Assembly (NCBI GenBank): GCA_902599955.1
Contig: CACKHK010000001.1
Span: forward strand, 62,001-126,000
Reading direction: 5' to 3'
From: an uncultured Pelagibacteraceae bacterium
Lineage (GTDB): Bacteria; Pseudomonadota; Alphaproteobacteria; Pelagibacterales; Pelagibacteraceae
DNA length: 64,000 bases
In this document: positions 50,344-58,313 of the stretch, piece by piece
How the letters are laid out: each line of letters starts with the position of its first letter
Position numbering within the stretch: the first letter of the stretch is position 1
Program-made: the position numbers and the translations under genes
Notes under the pieces: generated by a model
Told to the model about the DNA's origin: nothing
Databases searched by the model: none
What the model saw: only the letters and a program-made list of their open reading frames with translations

Positions 50344-51669
50344 GTGTCAAAAAACTTATATAAAATTGCAAAAGCAAAAAAAATAAAATACTTTCTAATA
50401 AGTTTTGTTGATTTGTTTGGAATTTTAAGATCAAAATTAGTACCGACTAGAGCTATAAAAGAGATGCAAACAAATGGGGCTGGGTTTGCAGGTTTTGCTG
50501 CTTGGCTTGACATGTCTCCAGCGGATTCTGATATGTTTGCAATTCCAGATCCAAATAGTTTAATTCAACTACCTTGGAATAAAGAAGTAGGATGGTTAGC
50601 GTCTGATTTATGGATGGATGGCAAACCAGTAGATGCATCTCCGAGAATAATGCTAAAAAAACAAATAAAATCACTTCAAAATGAAGGTTTAATTATGAAA
50701 TCTGGTGTGGAATGTGAGTATTTTTTAATCTCCTCTGACGGTAGCACAATTGCAGATACAAAAGATACTCAATCTAAACCATGTTACGATCAATCTTCGC
50801 TAATGAGAAGATATGAATTAATTAAGGAGATATGCGACTGCATGATCGAAATGGGATGGAACCCTTATCAAAATGACCATGAAGATGCTAATGGTCAGTT
50901 TGAAATGAATTGGGATTACTCAGACTGCCTAACTACAGCAGATAGGCATACTTTTTTTAAATTTATGGTTAAAACCATTTCTGAAAAACATGGACTTAGA
51001 GCAACTTTTATGCCCAAGCCTTTTGAAAATCTAACTGGTAACGGATGTCATACGCACATTTCTATTTGGGATAAAAGAAAAAATAAATTTTTGGATAAAA
51101 ACGATAAACTTGGACTTAGTGAACTAGCTTACAATTTTTTAGGTGGTATAATTAAAAATGCAGGCGCTTTATCGGCATTTTTTAATCCTACTTTAAATAG
51201 TTATAGGAGGATAAATGCACCCCCTACTAAATCAGGAGCAACTTGGTCTCCAAGTAGCATCTCTTATACGGGAAATAACCGAACACACATGATAAGAGTT
51301 CCTGACCCTGGAAGGTTTGAATTAAGACTTATGGATGGATCAGCTAATCCATATTTGGTACAAGCTGGAATTCTAGCAGCAGGTATAAACGGGATCAGAA
51401 AAAAAATAAATCCAGGTAAACCATTATTCTGTAACATGTACACCGACTATAAAAAATATCCAAATCTAAAAAAACTACCTAATACTTTAGAAGAGTCATT
51501 AGAAATATTAAATTTTAATACAGTATTAAAAAGTGCTTTTGGCAAAAATGTTTTGAACAGTTATATAAAATTAAAAAAATCTGAAATCGAAAGTTTTAAA
51601 TTAAAAGAAAATTTTGACAAATTAAAACCTATTACAAAATGGGAAAGATCTAATACCTTAGATTGTTAA
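50344..51669 (+). CDS. gmaS: Type III glutamine synthetase-like ligase (GmaS/GlnT candidate)
   Basis: This 441-aa GS-family enzyme starts at a GTG (50344). The blocks are SGVECEYFL (120-128), DHEDANGQFEMNW (178-190), TGNGCHTHISIW (231-242, His236 and His238 both kept), NSYRRIN and PDPGRFELRLMDGSANPYL. Length and layout fit the GlnT/GmaS group of about 435 aa, in which GmaS makes gamma-glutamylmethylamide from methylamine and glutamate. It is followed 3 nt later by a diaminopropionate ammonia-lyase-like gene. Since a second GS-like gene sits at 43261-44730, the true GmaS could be either. Confidence 0.8.
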   Translation: MSKNLYKIAKAKKIKYFLISFVDLFGILRSKLVPTRAIKEMQTNGAGFAGFAAWLDMSPADSDMFAIPDPNSLIQLPWNKEVGWLASDLWMDGKPVDASPRIMLKKQIKSLQNEGLIMKSGVECEYFLISSDGSTIADTKDTQSKPCYDQSSLMRRYELIKEICDCMIEMGWNPYQNDHEDANGQFEMNWDYSDCLTTADRHTFFKFMVKTISEKHGLRATFMPKPFENLTGNGCHTHISIWDKRKNKFLDKNDKLGLSELAYNFLGGIIKNAGALSAFFNPTLNSYRRINAPPTKSGATWSPSSISYTGNNRTHMIRVPDPGRFELRLMDGSANPYLVQAGILAAGINGIRKKINPGKPLFCNMYTDYKKYPNLKKLPNTLEESLEILNFNTVLKSAFGKNVLNSYIKLKKSEIESFKLKENFDKLKPITKWERSNTLDC

Positions 51670-51672
51670 AAT

Positions 51673-52818
51673 ATGTCTGTTGACTATAGACATATTAAAA
51701 AATATTCATCATTTATCAAAAATAATAATTACTCGTTTAGTAGAAAAAAAATATTAAATGTATTAGACAAAAAAGCAATTGATAAAGCTTACAATACAAT
51801 ATCCAATTGGGAAACTTATACCCCTACCCCTCTTCTTAATTTAAAAAAACTTTCAAAAAATCTAGGACTAAAAAATATTTTTTACAAAGATGAGTCAAAA
51901 AGGTTTGGCCTCAAATCATTTAAGGCTCTCGGTGGTGCTTATGCTGTAGAGCAAGTCTCCGCTGGAAATAAAAACGTAGTTGTGGCGACTGCAACTGCAG
52001 GAAATCATGGCAAATCAGTTGCGTGGGGAGCAAAAAGATTAGGAATTGCTTGCAAAATCTTTATAAGTGAATTTGTTAGCGAGACACGAGCAAATGAAAT
52101 GCGAAAACTTGGGGCTGATGTAATTCAAGTTAAAGGAAACTATGAAAACTCTTTAAATGAATGCATTAAACAATCTGAAAAAAATGGTTGGGAAATTGTG
52201 CAAGATGTAGCCTGGGAAAATTACCTTACAGTTCCAAAACTAACGATGGCTGGATATTCAGTAATGATTGAAGAAATATCAAAACAAACTGATCAATATA
52301 TTACACATATTTTTTTACAAGCAGGGGTTGGAGGTATGGCATCTGGGGTAATAGCAGGTGTTGCAAGATATTTTAAAAGAATTCCTAAAATTATTGTTAT
52401 TGAACCAGAAAATGCAGATTGTGTATTAAAAAGTATTGATGCTGGCAAACTCACAAAAGTTGAAATTGAAAAAGAAAGTATCATGGGTGGAATGTCTTGT
52501 GGAGATGTATCATTGGTCCCATGGCAAATTCTTAAAAATTCAGTAAATAATTGTTTAAGTATTCCTGATGATGACATTCCGTTATCAGTTGCAATGTTAG
52601 CTAAAGGATGCTTTGGTGATGACAAAATTATTGCAGGCGAATGTTCAGCGCCTGCTGTAATAAGTTTGAACGTAAGTTGCAATAACGAACAAATTAAGAA
52701 AGATCTTGAATTAGATATGAATGCAAATGTTTTATTGATTGGATGTGAAGGTGATACAGACATCAAATTATATAACGAACTTGTTTCTAAAGGATCAGAA
52801 AAGTTATCCAATGTCTAA
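51673..52818 (+). CDS. Diaminopropionate ammonia-lyase-like PLP enzyme
   Basis: This 381-aa fold-type II PLP enzyme has the Schiff-base segment YKDESKRFGLKSFKALGG (Lys84 expected), AGNHGKSVAWGAKRLG, a PLP-phosphate loop LQAGVGGMASGVIAG, and MGGMSCGDVSLVPWQILKN. The Lys-containing KDES(K/Y)RFGL pattern and the ...SCG... block resemble diaminopropionate ammonia-lyase rather than threonine deaminase. It converts 2,3-diaminopropionate (or serine- or threonine-like amino acids) to pyruvate and ammonia. It is coupled to the GmaS-like gene (3 nt) and overlaps the photolyase by 8 nt. Released ammonium would fit the nitrogen theme; the in vivo substrate is unknown. Confidence 0.82.
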   Translation: MSVDYRHIKKYSSFIKNNNYSFSRKKILNVLDKKAIDKAYNTISNWETYTPTPLLNLKKLSKNLGLKNIFYKDESKRFGLKSFKALGGAYAVEQVSAGNKNVVVATATAGNHGKSVAWGAKRLGIACKIFISEFVSETRANEMRKLGADVIQVKGNYENSLNECIKQSEKNGWEIVQDVAWENYLTVPKLTMAGYSVMIEEISKQTDQYITHIFLQAGVGGMASGVIAGVARYFKRIPKIIVIEPENADCVLKSIDAGKLTKVEIEKESIMGGMSCGDVSLVPWQILKNSVNNCLSIPDDDIPLSVAMLAKGCFGDDKIIAGECSAPAVISLNVSCNNEQIKKDLELDMNANVLLIGCEGDTDIKLYNELVSKGSEKLSNV

Positions 52819-54232
52819 TAAGGCTCTTGTTTGGATAAGAGACGATTTTCGTATAAACAATAATGATGCATTAATTTATGCCTCAAATTATCATGATCTC
52901 GTAACTGTAGTTTTCATTTTTAATAATAATACTTTTGATAATAAAAGAGAGGCACAAAAATGGTGGCTTAGTAAATCACTTGAAAGTTTTAGATCTGATT
53001 TAAAAAAATTAAATATTGGATTAGAAATAATTAAAGATGACGAAATTAATGTCTTTTCTAAATTAAAATCTAATAATAAAATTTCTGTTTATTGGAATAA
53101 AGTTTATGAACCAGCTGAATTAGATAAAGACAAAAAAATTGGAAAAGATTTAACTGATAAAAATATTGATTTTAAATTCTTTAAAGGAAATGTGTTAAAT
53201 GAATACAATAAAATTACAAAAAACGATGGAACGCCTTTTAAAGTTTATAGTCCTTTTTGGAGAAATGCAGAGCAATATTATTTAGAAAGACTTCCAGATA
53301 AAATAAATAAAGTCAAAAAATGTAAAAAAATAGAAACAATCTTTAAAAAACAAATTAATTCTGAAGATATTTTACCTAAGTCGAAATGGTATATGAAATT
53401 TGAGAAGTATTGGCTGCCTTCAGAGAGTAAAGCTCATGAATACTTAGATAATTTTGTTAATAAAAACATATTAAATTATGGTGTAGACCGTGACTTTCCG
53501 TCTATAAATGGAACATCAAAGCTTTCTCCATACATAAGAAATGGACAAATAAATGTTGGTGATATTTGGGAAAAATGTAAAAGATTAAAATCAAAAAATG
53601 TTAGTGTAAAAAAATATACTAATGAAATCGGTTGGAGAGAGTTTTCTCACAGTCTAATAAATTACTTTCCTCAAATGTTAAAAGGAAACTTAAGAAAAGA
53701 ATTTGACAATTTTCCATGGGTAAACAACATTAAATTTTTAAATGCATGGAAAAAAGGAATGACTGGCTATCCAATTGTTGATGCCGGAATGAGAGAATTA
53801 TATGAAACTGGCTGGATGCACAACAGAATTAGAATGGTTGTTGGATCATTCTTAGTTAAACACTTAAGAATTAATTGGAAGGAGGGAGAAAAATATTTCA
53901 GAAACTGTCTCCTAGATTTCAATGAAGCAAATAATGTTGCTCAATGGCAATGGGTAGCTGGATGTGGTGCTGATGCAGCTCCATATTTTAGGATTTTCAA
54001 CCCTATTCTGCAGGGTGAGAAATTTGATAAACAAGGAGAGTATGTAAAAAAATGGGTTCCTGAACTAGAAAGAGTGCCATCAAAATTTATTCACAAACCT
54101 TGGGAATTAGATTTAAAATATCAAGAGGGAATTAAAACTATAATAGGAAAAGATTATCCAAAGCCAATTGTTATTCATGAAGAAGCAAGAGCCGCAGCTT
54201 TAAAAGCTTTTCAAAGTATTAAAAAAAATTAA
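52811..54232 (+). CDS. phrB: Deoxyribodipyrimidine photolyase
   Basis: From the ATG at 52811 this is 473 aa; the open frame extends 72 nt into the lyase gene, which I regard as an artefact. The N-terminal ALVWIRDDFRINNNDAL is the photolyase antenna domain. FAD-binding and DNA-contacting blocks follow: SKLSPYIRNGQINV, GWREFSH, WKKGMTGYPIVDAGMRELYETGWMHNRIRM, NCLLDFNEANNVAQWQWVAGCGADAAPYFRIFNP. It repairs UV-induced cyclobutane pyrimidine dimers using blue light. It is the last gene in a plus-strand run, coupled by overlap to the ammonia-lyase-like gene, though functionally unrelated. Confidence 0.95.
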   Translation: MSNKALVWIRDDFRINNNDALIYASNYHDLVTVVFIFNNNTFDNKREAQKWWLSKSLESFRSDLKKLNIGLEIIKDDEINVFSKLKSNNKISVYWNKVYEPAELDKDKKIGKDLTDKNIDFKFFKGNVLNEYNKITKNDGTPFKVYSPFWRNAEQYYLERLPDKINKVKKCKKIETIFKKQINSEDILPKSKWYMKFEKYWLPSESKAHEYLDNFVNKNILNYGVDRDFPSINGTSKLSPYIRNGQINVGDIWEKCKRLKSKNVSVKKYTNEIGWREFSHSLINYFPQMLKGNLRKEFDNFPWVNNIKFLNAWKKGMTGYPIVDAGMRELYETGWMHNRIRMVVGSFLVKHLRINWKEGEKYFRNCLLDFNEANNVAQWQWVAGCGADAAPYFRIFNPILQGEKFDKQGEYVKKWVPELERVPSKFIHKPWELDLKYQEGIKTIIGKDYPKPIVIHEEARAAALKAFQSIKKN

Positions 54233-54505
54233 GGGTTCAAGTTTACTGATATTTAATAAATCATTATAATTATATTGCACGTTTTTTTCTTTGATTGATT
54301 GAAATGATTTAAGAATTAAATATAAGAAGTAAATTTCAATCCAGATCTTTTAAAATCTAATTTTGCGCGTCAAATAATTATGTGGAAACTAATTCGAAAT
54401 GAGCTCATGAATATTCGCCTTGAAACTTTATTATTTAGGATAGAATATCTTTTTCACTAACCGTCATAAATAAATTATGCCCAATAAGGTGAATTTATCA
54501 AACTG
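54233..54505. other. Intergenic stretch between convergent phrB and yjbQ
   Basis: This 273-nt gap is the longest in the window. It holds no convincing gene. The only structure I see is a bulged inverted repeat near its right end, where GGTGAATTTA (54488-54497) can pair with TAAATTTCACC (54507-54517), overlapping the yjbQ stop and likely forming a terminator for yjbQ transcripts. The rest shows no clear signal. Confidence 0.5.
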
Positions 54506-54928
54506 TTAAATTTCACCAATGAAATGGTGAATAATTGTTCTATTTTGTGGTTCTAAACGGTGTTCAAACAAATAAATTCCCTGCCATGTTCCTAAAAGAA
54601 TTTCATTTTTTTTAATACTAAAAGAAATTTGATTGTTCGTTAATGCAGATTTTATATGTGCAGGCATATCATCTTTGCCCTCTGTTGTGTGGATATATAA
54701 TGAGTTATCCATAGGGACTAACTTATTGAAATAATTTACTAAATCAATTTGAACATCTGGATCGGCGTTTTCTTGGACAATTAAAGAGGCACTTGTATGT
54801 TGGATTGTTAAATTTAGTATCCCATTTTTAAATTTATTCTTTTTAACCCAATCAATTGTATTATTTGTAAATTCATAAAGTTTTTGTCCATTTGTATTAA
54901 TTCGTAAATTGTAAAACTCTTGTATCAT
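54506..54928 (-). CDS. yjbQ: YjbQ family protein (UPF0047)
   Basis: This 140-aa protein belongs to the YjbQ/UPF0047 family: GILNLTIQHTSASLIVQENADPDVQIDL near residues 38-65, a central HTTEGKDDMPAHIKSAL, and LGTWQGIYLFEHR near the end. Some members have thiamine-phosphate-synthase-like activity, and the general function is uncertain. The gene is 2 nt downstream of zapE on the same strand, so expression is likely coupled. It marks the start of a long minus-strand housekeeping block running from 61920. Confidence 0.9.
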   Translation of the reverse strand: MIQEFYNLRINTNGQKLYEFTNNTIDWVKKNKFKNGILNLTIQHTSASLIVQENADPDVQIDLVNYFNKLVPMDNSLYIHTTEGKDDMPAHIKSALTNNQISFSIKKNEILLGTWQGIYLFEHRLEPQNRTIIHHFIGEI

Positions 54929-54930
54929 TA

Positions 54931-55983
54931 TTAATTTAATTTTTGTGATGTCATTTGATATAAACGGCTAACTGTTCTCTTAAATGGCTCTTTGAGGCTA
55001 TTTGCTGAACTTAGTGAATTAAGATCCACCTCTGATTTAATCATAAGCGGTATTTTTTTTTCATAAATAATATCTATAAAAGTTATAAATCGTTGTTGTT
55101 GATTAGAGTTATTTTCATTAAAGTTAGGAAGGTTTTCAATAAAAATTAAATCGCTTTGCTTTGCAATTTCAATATAATCCTCAGATCCCAAGTTTCTATT
55201 ACATATCTCATCGAATGTTAGCTTTATTACTCCATCATAAAAATTTTCGATTAATAATTTACGACCTTTTACTTCTAATACCTTGGTTGTTTTTTTTTTA
55301 TCTTTTGTAACTTTTCTAAAAAACTTATTAAATTTGAAATTTGATGATTTATCTAGTGGATATAAAAACCTATCCAAAGTAACATTTTTACTAGTTCTAT
55401 AATCTTCATCAATTTTGAGTTCTATTTCTGTGCAATAATTTTCTAAAATTTTAATGAATGGTATAAATTGTTCTCTTTGTAGTCCATTTTTATATAAATT
55501 TTTTATATTTGAATTAGAGGAAAAAATCACTTTTATATTATCCTCAAATATTCTTTCAAACAATTTACCTAGTATCATTGCATCAACTATATTAGTTACT
55601 TGAAATTCATCAAAATAAATTATTTTCGTTTTATTAGATAAATTTTTAACAAACTTCTCTAAACCATTATCTTTGCCATTTTTTTTATTTTCATGAATAA
55701 AATCGTGAAATTTGATCATAAATTCATTGAAATGTTGTCTCAATTTTTTTTCTTTTAATGTTTCATAGAAAAAGTTTAAAATCATGGTTTTGCCCACCCC
55801 AACATCACCTACTAAATAAAAACCTGATTTGTTATTTTTTTTTTTAAATATTTTTTTTAGAAAAGACTTATTAAAGTTTTGATTGTAAAATTTATCTAAT
55901 TTTTCAATTATAGTTATTTGGTTTTGGTTAATTTCGTATTCCTTTTTCTCACAAAATTTTAAGAACAAATTACTTAAATTCAT
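54931..55983 (-). CDS. zapE: Cell division protein ZapE (AFG1-like ATPase)
   Basis: This 350-aa P-loop ATPase has Walker A LVGDVGVGKTMILN (57-70), the FHDFIHENKK segment, and Walker B-like IIYFDEFQVTNIVDAMILG near residue 125, typical of ZapE/AFG1. SSNSNIKNLYKNGLQREQFIPFI is a sensor-like family block. ZapE modulates FtsZ rings during division in E. coli. It overlaps the cupin gene by 4 nt. It is Lys/Asn-rich, as expected in AT-rich DNA. Confidence 0.92.
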   Translation of the reverse strand: MNLSNLFLKFCEKKEYEINQNQITIIEKLDKFYNQNFNKSFLKKIFKKKNNKSGFYLVGDVGVGKTMILNFFYETLKEKKLRQHFNEFMIKFHDFIHENKKNGKDNGLEKFVKNLSNKTKIIYFDEFQVTNIVDAMILGKLFERIFEDNIKVIFSSNSNIKNLYKNGLQREQFIPFIKILENYCTEIELKIDEDYRTSKNVTLDRFLYPLDKSSNFKFNKFFRKVTKDKKKTTKVLEVKGRKLLIENFYDGVIKLTFDEICNRNLGSEDYIEIAKQSDLIFIENLPNFNENNSNQQQRFITFIDIIYEKKIPLMIKSEVDLNSLSSANSLKEPFKRTVSRLYQMTSQKLN

Positions 55984-56408
55984 TTTTTTGTTTTAAAATC
56001 TATTCCATATTCTGATCTTGGTCCCTTTCTCAATCCATATGGACCAGCTATAAAAAGTGTTAATGGCCTAGTTCCTGGCTCTAAATCTACTCTATGAAAA
56101 TTATTGGCTGATCTAAATCCAATATAGCCAGGTGATCTCCAAACCTTTCCGGTTTTTAAGGTCTCCCAATACCCACCTCTTAATATTATTGTGATAAAAG
56201 GAAATAAATGGTTATGGACACCATCTCCATGATCGTCGTCTAACATTTCATGTATCAATATATTAAAAGGAAACCATTTGGGTCGGTGGCGGAATAATAA
56301 ATAGTATCTATTCATCCAAGGTTTTGCTTTATCAAAGTGAGGGTGAGAAGGTCCTCTGTCTAAAACTACTTTTTTTCTACCTAGTTTCTCTAAAATTTTT
56401 AAAAACAT
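55980..56408 (-). CDS. Cupin-like protein (142 aa)
   Basis: A 142-aa protein with a cupin-type beta barrel: NILIHEMLDDDHGDGVHNHLFPFITIILRGGYWET contains a set of His and acidic residues that may bind a metal, and PGYIGFRSANNFHRVDLEPG is the second cupin motif. The closing segment is PLTLFIAGPYGLRKGP. The substrate is unknown. It overlaps zapE by 4 nt and bamB by 1 nt, so is part of a co-expressed block. Confidence 0.75.
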   Translation of the reverse strand: MFLKILEKLGRKKVVLDRGPSHPHFDKAKPWMNRYYLLFRHRPKWFPFNILIHEMLDDDHGDGVHNHLFPFITIILRGGYWETLKTGKVWRSPGYIGFRSANNFHRVDLEPGTRPLTLFIAGPYGLRKGPRSEYGIDFKTKK

Positions 56409-57679
56409 CAGTTTATTTTTGCGACAGCATTATCTTTTATTAAATACATGCTATTTTTAAAAATAAATGGTCTAGAAATTTTTGAGCCATGTATTTTTGT
56501 TATTTTTTCTTGTACACCTGTAAATGAATTAATTGTTAATAAATAACCATTACTTAAAGATACAAATAATTTATGTTTCCCATGTATAAAACCTATTGGT
56601 TTTATCTCATTTTTATTTTTCAGATTTATAAAAATATCAGTTATTCTTAAAATATTACCAGTACGATCATCTATAAGAAATAGATATCCTTCATTAGAGA
56701 TAGTAAAAATTATTTTTTCAATTACAGTTGGTCTTAAACTTGAGTTTATTGATTGTGTCCATTTAACTGTCCCTGATCTTGCATCAATAGAAAAAAACTC
56801 ATTTTTATTATTTGAAAAGTAAATTGTATTATTTGCAAATACTATATCTGAATTTTCTAAAGTAAATGCGTCTTGGTATATTAAATTACTTTGAGTAGGT
56901 GTCTGCCAAACTAAACTACCATTATTTACATCCAGCGCAGTAACATCTCCTAAATTATTAATAAAAAAAACAATTTCATCTTTTAATATTATAGAATTTT
57001 TTTTTGGAGATTTTAAGAAAGAATTTTCAGTATTAAAACTCCATAATTCAGTTCCATCTTTAGATGAAATCGATCTTATTACATTGTCATAATCGATAGT
57101 TAAAAATGTATCCTTGTAAACTTTAATATCAGAGTTAAAAGATGATGAGTGATATTTTGACCAAACAATTTTTCCATCTTTCAAATTTACAGCATAAAAT
57201 TTTGATAAATTATCATTTACAATTAGTTTTTCACCAACCTGTGCAAAATATAATATTGGATTTAATTTTTTTTCTTTTTTATTATAATTATTTATTTTCC
57301 ATACCTCTTTTAAATCTTCATTCAGCTTAAATATTGATCCTTTTCCGTCAAAAAATATAATTTTTTCGTCCTCAGTAAAAAATAATTCTGGTTGATTTGA
57401 ATTAAATTTTTTTATTTTACTGATTTTATAATTAGAAATTATATCAAAGTTTGTGTCAAAATTAATATTCCCATTATTGTTAGAATAATTTCTTAAAAAA
57501 GTATTTATATCAAAAGAATTAAATTTTTTAATTTTAAGTTGTTGATTGAATTCTTTTTTAATTGGATCAGATTTTTTAAATATATTATCTATGTTATTGA
57601 TATTAATATTTTCCTTTTTAGATAAGCTGCAGTTTGAAATAAATATTAAAATTATTATATATTTAAAAGCTCTATTCAC
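56408..57679 (-). CDS. bamB: BamB-like PQQ-type beta-propeller lipoprotein
   Basis: This 423-aa protein has a lipoprotein signal (IIILIFISNC, lipid-modified Cys17) and seven-bladed PQQ-like propeller repeats, e.g. LKEVWKINNY, LKDGKIVWSKYHS, KDGTELWSFNTE, NNGSLVWQTPT, RSGTVKWTQS, DRTGNILRIT. BamB is part of the BAM complex that folds outer-membrane proteins. The neighbouring YfgM-like gene (8-nt overlap) is its common partner in other proteobacteria, strengthening the assignment. Confidence 0.87.
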   Translation of the reverse strand: MNRAFKYIIILIFISNCSLSKKENININNIDNIFKKSDPIKKEFNQQLKIKKFNSFDINTFLRNYSNNNGNINFDTNFDIISNYKISKIKKFNSNQPELFFTEDEKIIFFDGKGSIFKLNEDLKEVWKINNYNKKEKKLNPILYFAQVGEKLIVNDNLSKFYAVNLKDGKIVWSKYHSSSFNSDIKVYKDTFLTIDYDNVIRSISSKDGTELWSFNTENSFLKSPKKNSIILKDEIVFFINNLGDVTALDVNNGSLVWQTPTQSNLIYQDAFTLENSDIVFANNTIYFSNNKNEFFSIDARSGTVKWTQSINSSLRPTVIEKIIFTISNEGYLFLIDDRTGNILRITDIFINLKNKNEIKPIGFIHGKHKLFVSLSNGYLLTINSFTGVQEKITKIHGSKISRPFIFKNSMYLIKDNAVAKIN

Positions 57680-58313
57680 TGAAATTTAAACGTAGTCTTT
57701 TTTGGACCTCTAATTTAATCTTTGGACTAATATTTTCCATCTCTAAAATTTGATTAAAGAATTCTTTTGATTTTTGATTTTGATTTTTTGATAAATAGTA
57801 TTCTGCCATTAAATACATTGCTTGCGGCTTCCACATGCTCTCTGATTTTATAATTGGATCTAGAATACTTAATAATTCATTTTCTTTCACAAAATCGGAA
57901 TTAAACAAACCCTTTTTATATATAGTTAAGTTTTTAATTTCTTTATCAAGAGAAACCTCATTTATAAGTAAATCAAAATAAGAATTAATTTCCTCATTCG
58001 ATGTAATTAAATCATTATCCAGTAAAAAGAAAAAGGCTAGTGGGGAGTATGTTTTGTCTTTTACATTTATTATTTCAATTAATTCATTATTTATATTTTT
58101 TTGACCACTATCAAAATTTGTAACCAACATGTTAAATTTATTAGCTAATTTTTCTTTATTTCTTGAATTAAATTCTTGGTAACCAAAAAAACTGATTAAT
58201 ATTAAAACTATCAATGTTAATAAAGAAAAAATTTGTTTTCTTTTTGAAATTAGAAAATTTTTAAATTTTTCAATTCTTGTATTTCTATTAATAATTTCTA
58301 TTTCTTCATCCAT
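57672..58313 (-). CDS. YfgM-like tetratricopeptide membrane protein
   Basis: This 213-aa protein has an N-terminal cytoplasmic stretch (about 28 residues), one membrane helix (IFSLLTLIVLILISFFGY) and an alpha-helical periplasmic domain compatible with TPR-like repeats, ending in the YLMAEYYLSKNQNQKSKEFFNQILEM unit. YfgM assists periplasmic chaperones at the Sec translocon. The start overlaps the acnA stop by 8 nt and the stop overlaps bamB by 8 nt. Coupling with bamB is the usual layout. Confidence 0.82.
   Translation of the reverse strand: MDEEIEIINRNTRIEKFKNFLISKRKQIFSLLTLIVLILISFFGYQEFNSRNKEKLANKFNMLVTNFDSGQKNINNELIEIINVKDKTYSPLAFFFLLDNDLITSNEEINSYFDLLINEVSLDKEIKNLTIYKKGLFNSDFVKENELLSILDPIIKSESMWKPQAMYLMAEYYLSKNQNQKSKEFFNQILEMENISPKIKLEVQKRLRLNFSE

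Noticed and set aside
52739-52810. Extended photolyase start inside the ammonia-lyase gene
   Set aside because: Photolyases begin near the ALVWIRDDF motif, which follows the ATG at 52811; the upstream frame is the out-of-phase lyase coding sequence.
52293-52811. 172-residue antisense frame opposite the ammonia-lyase-like gene
   Set aside because: It is antisense to a well-supported PLP enzyme with conserved motifs; low-complexity composition and lack of context indicate a shadow frame.
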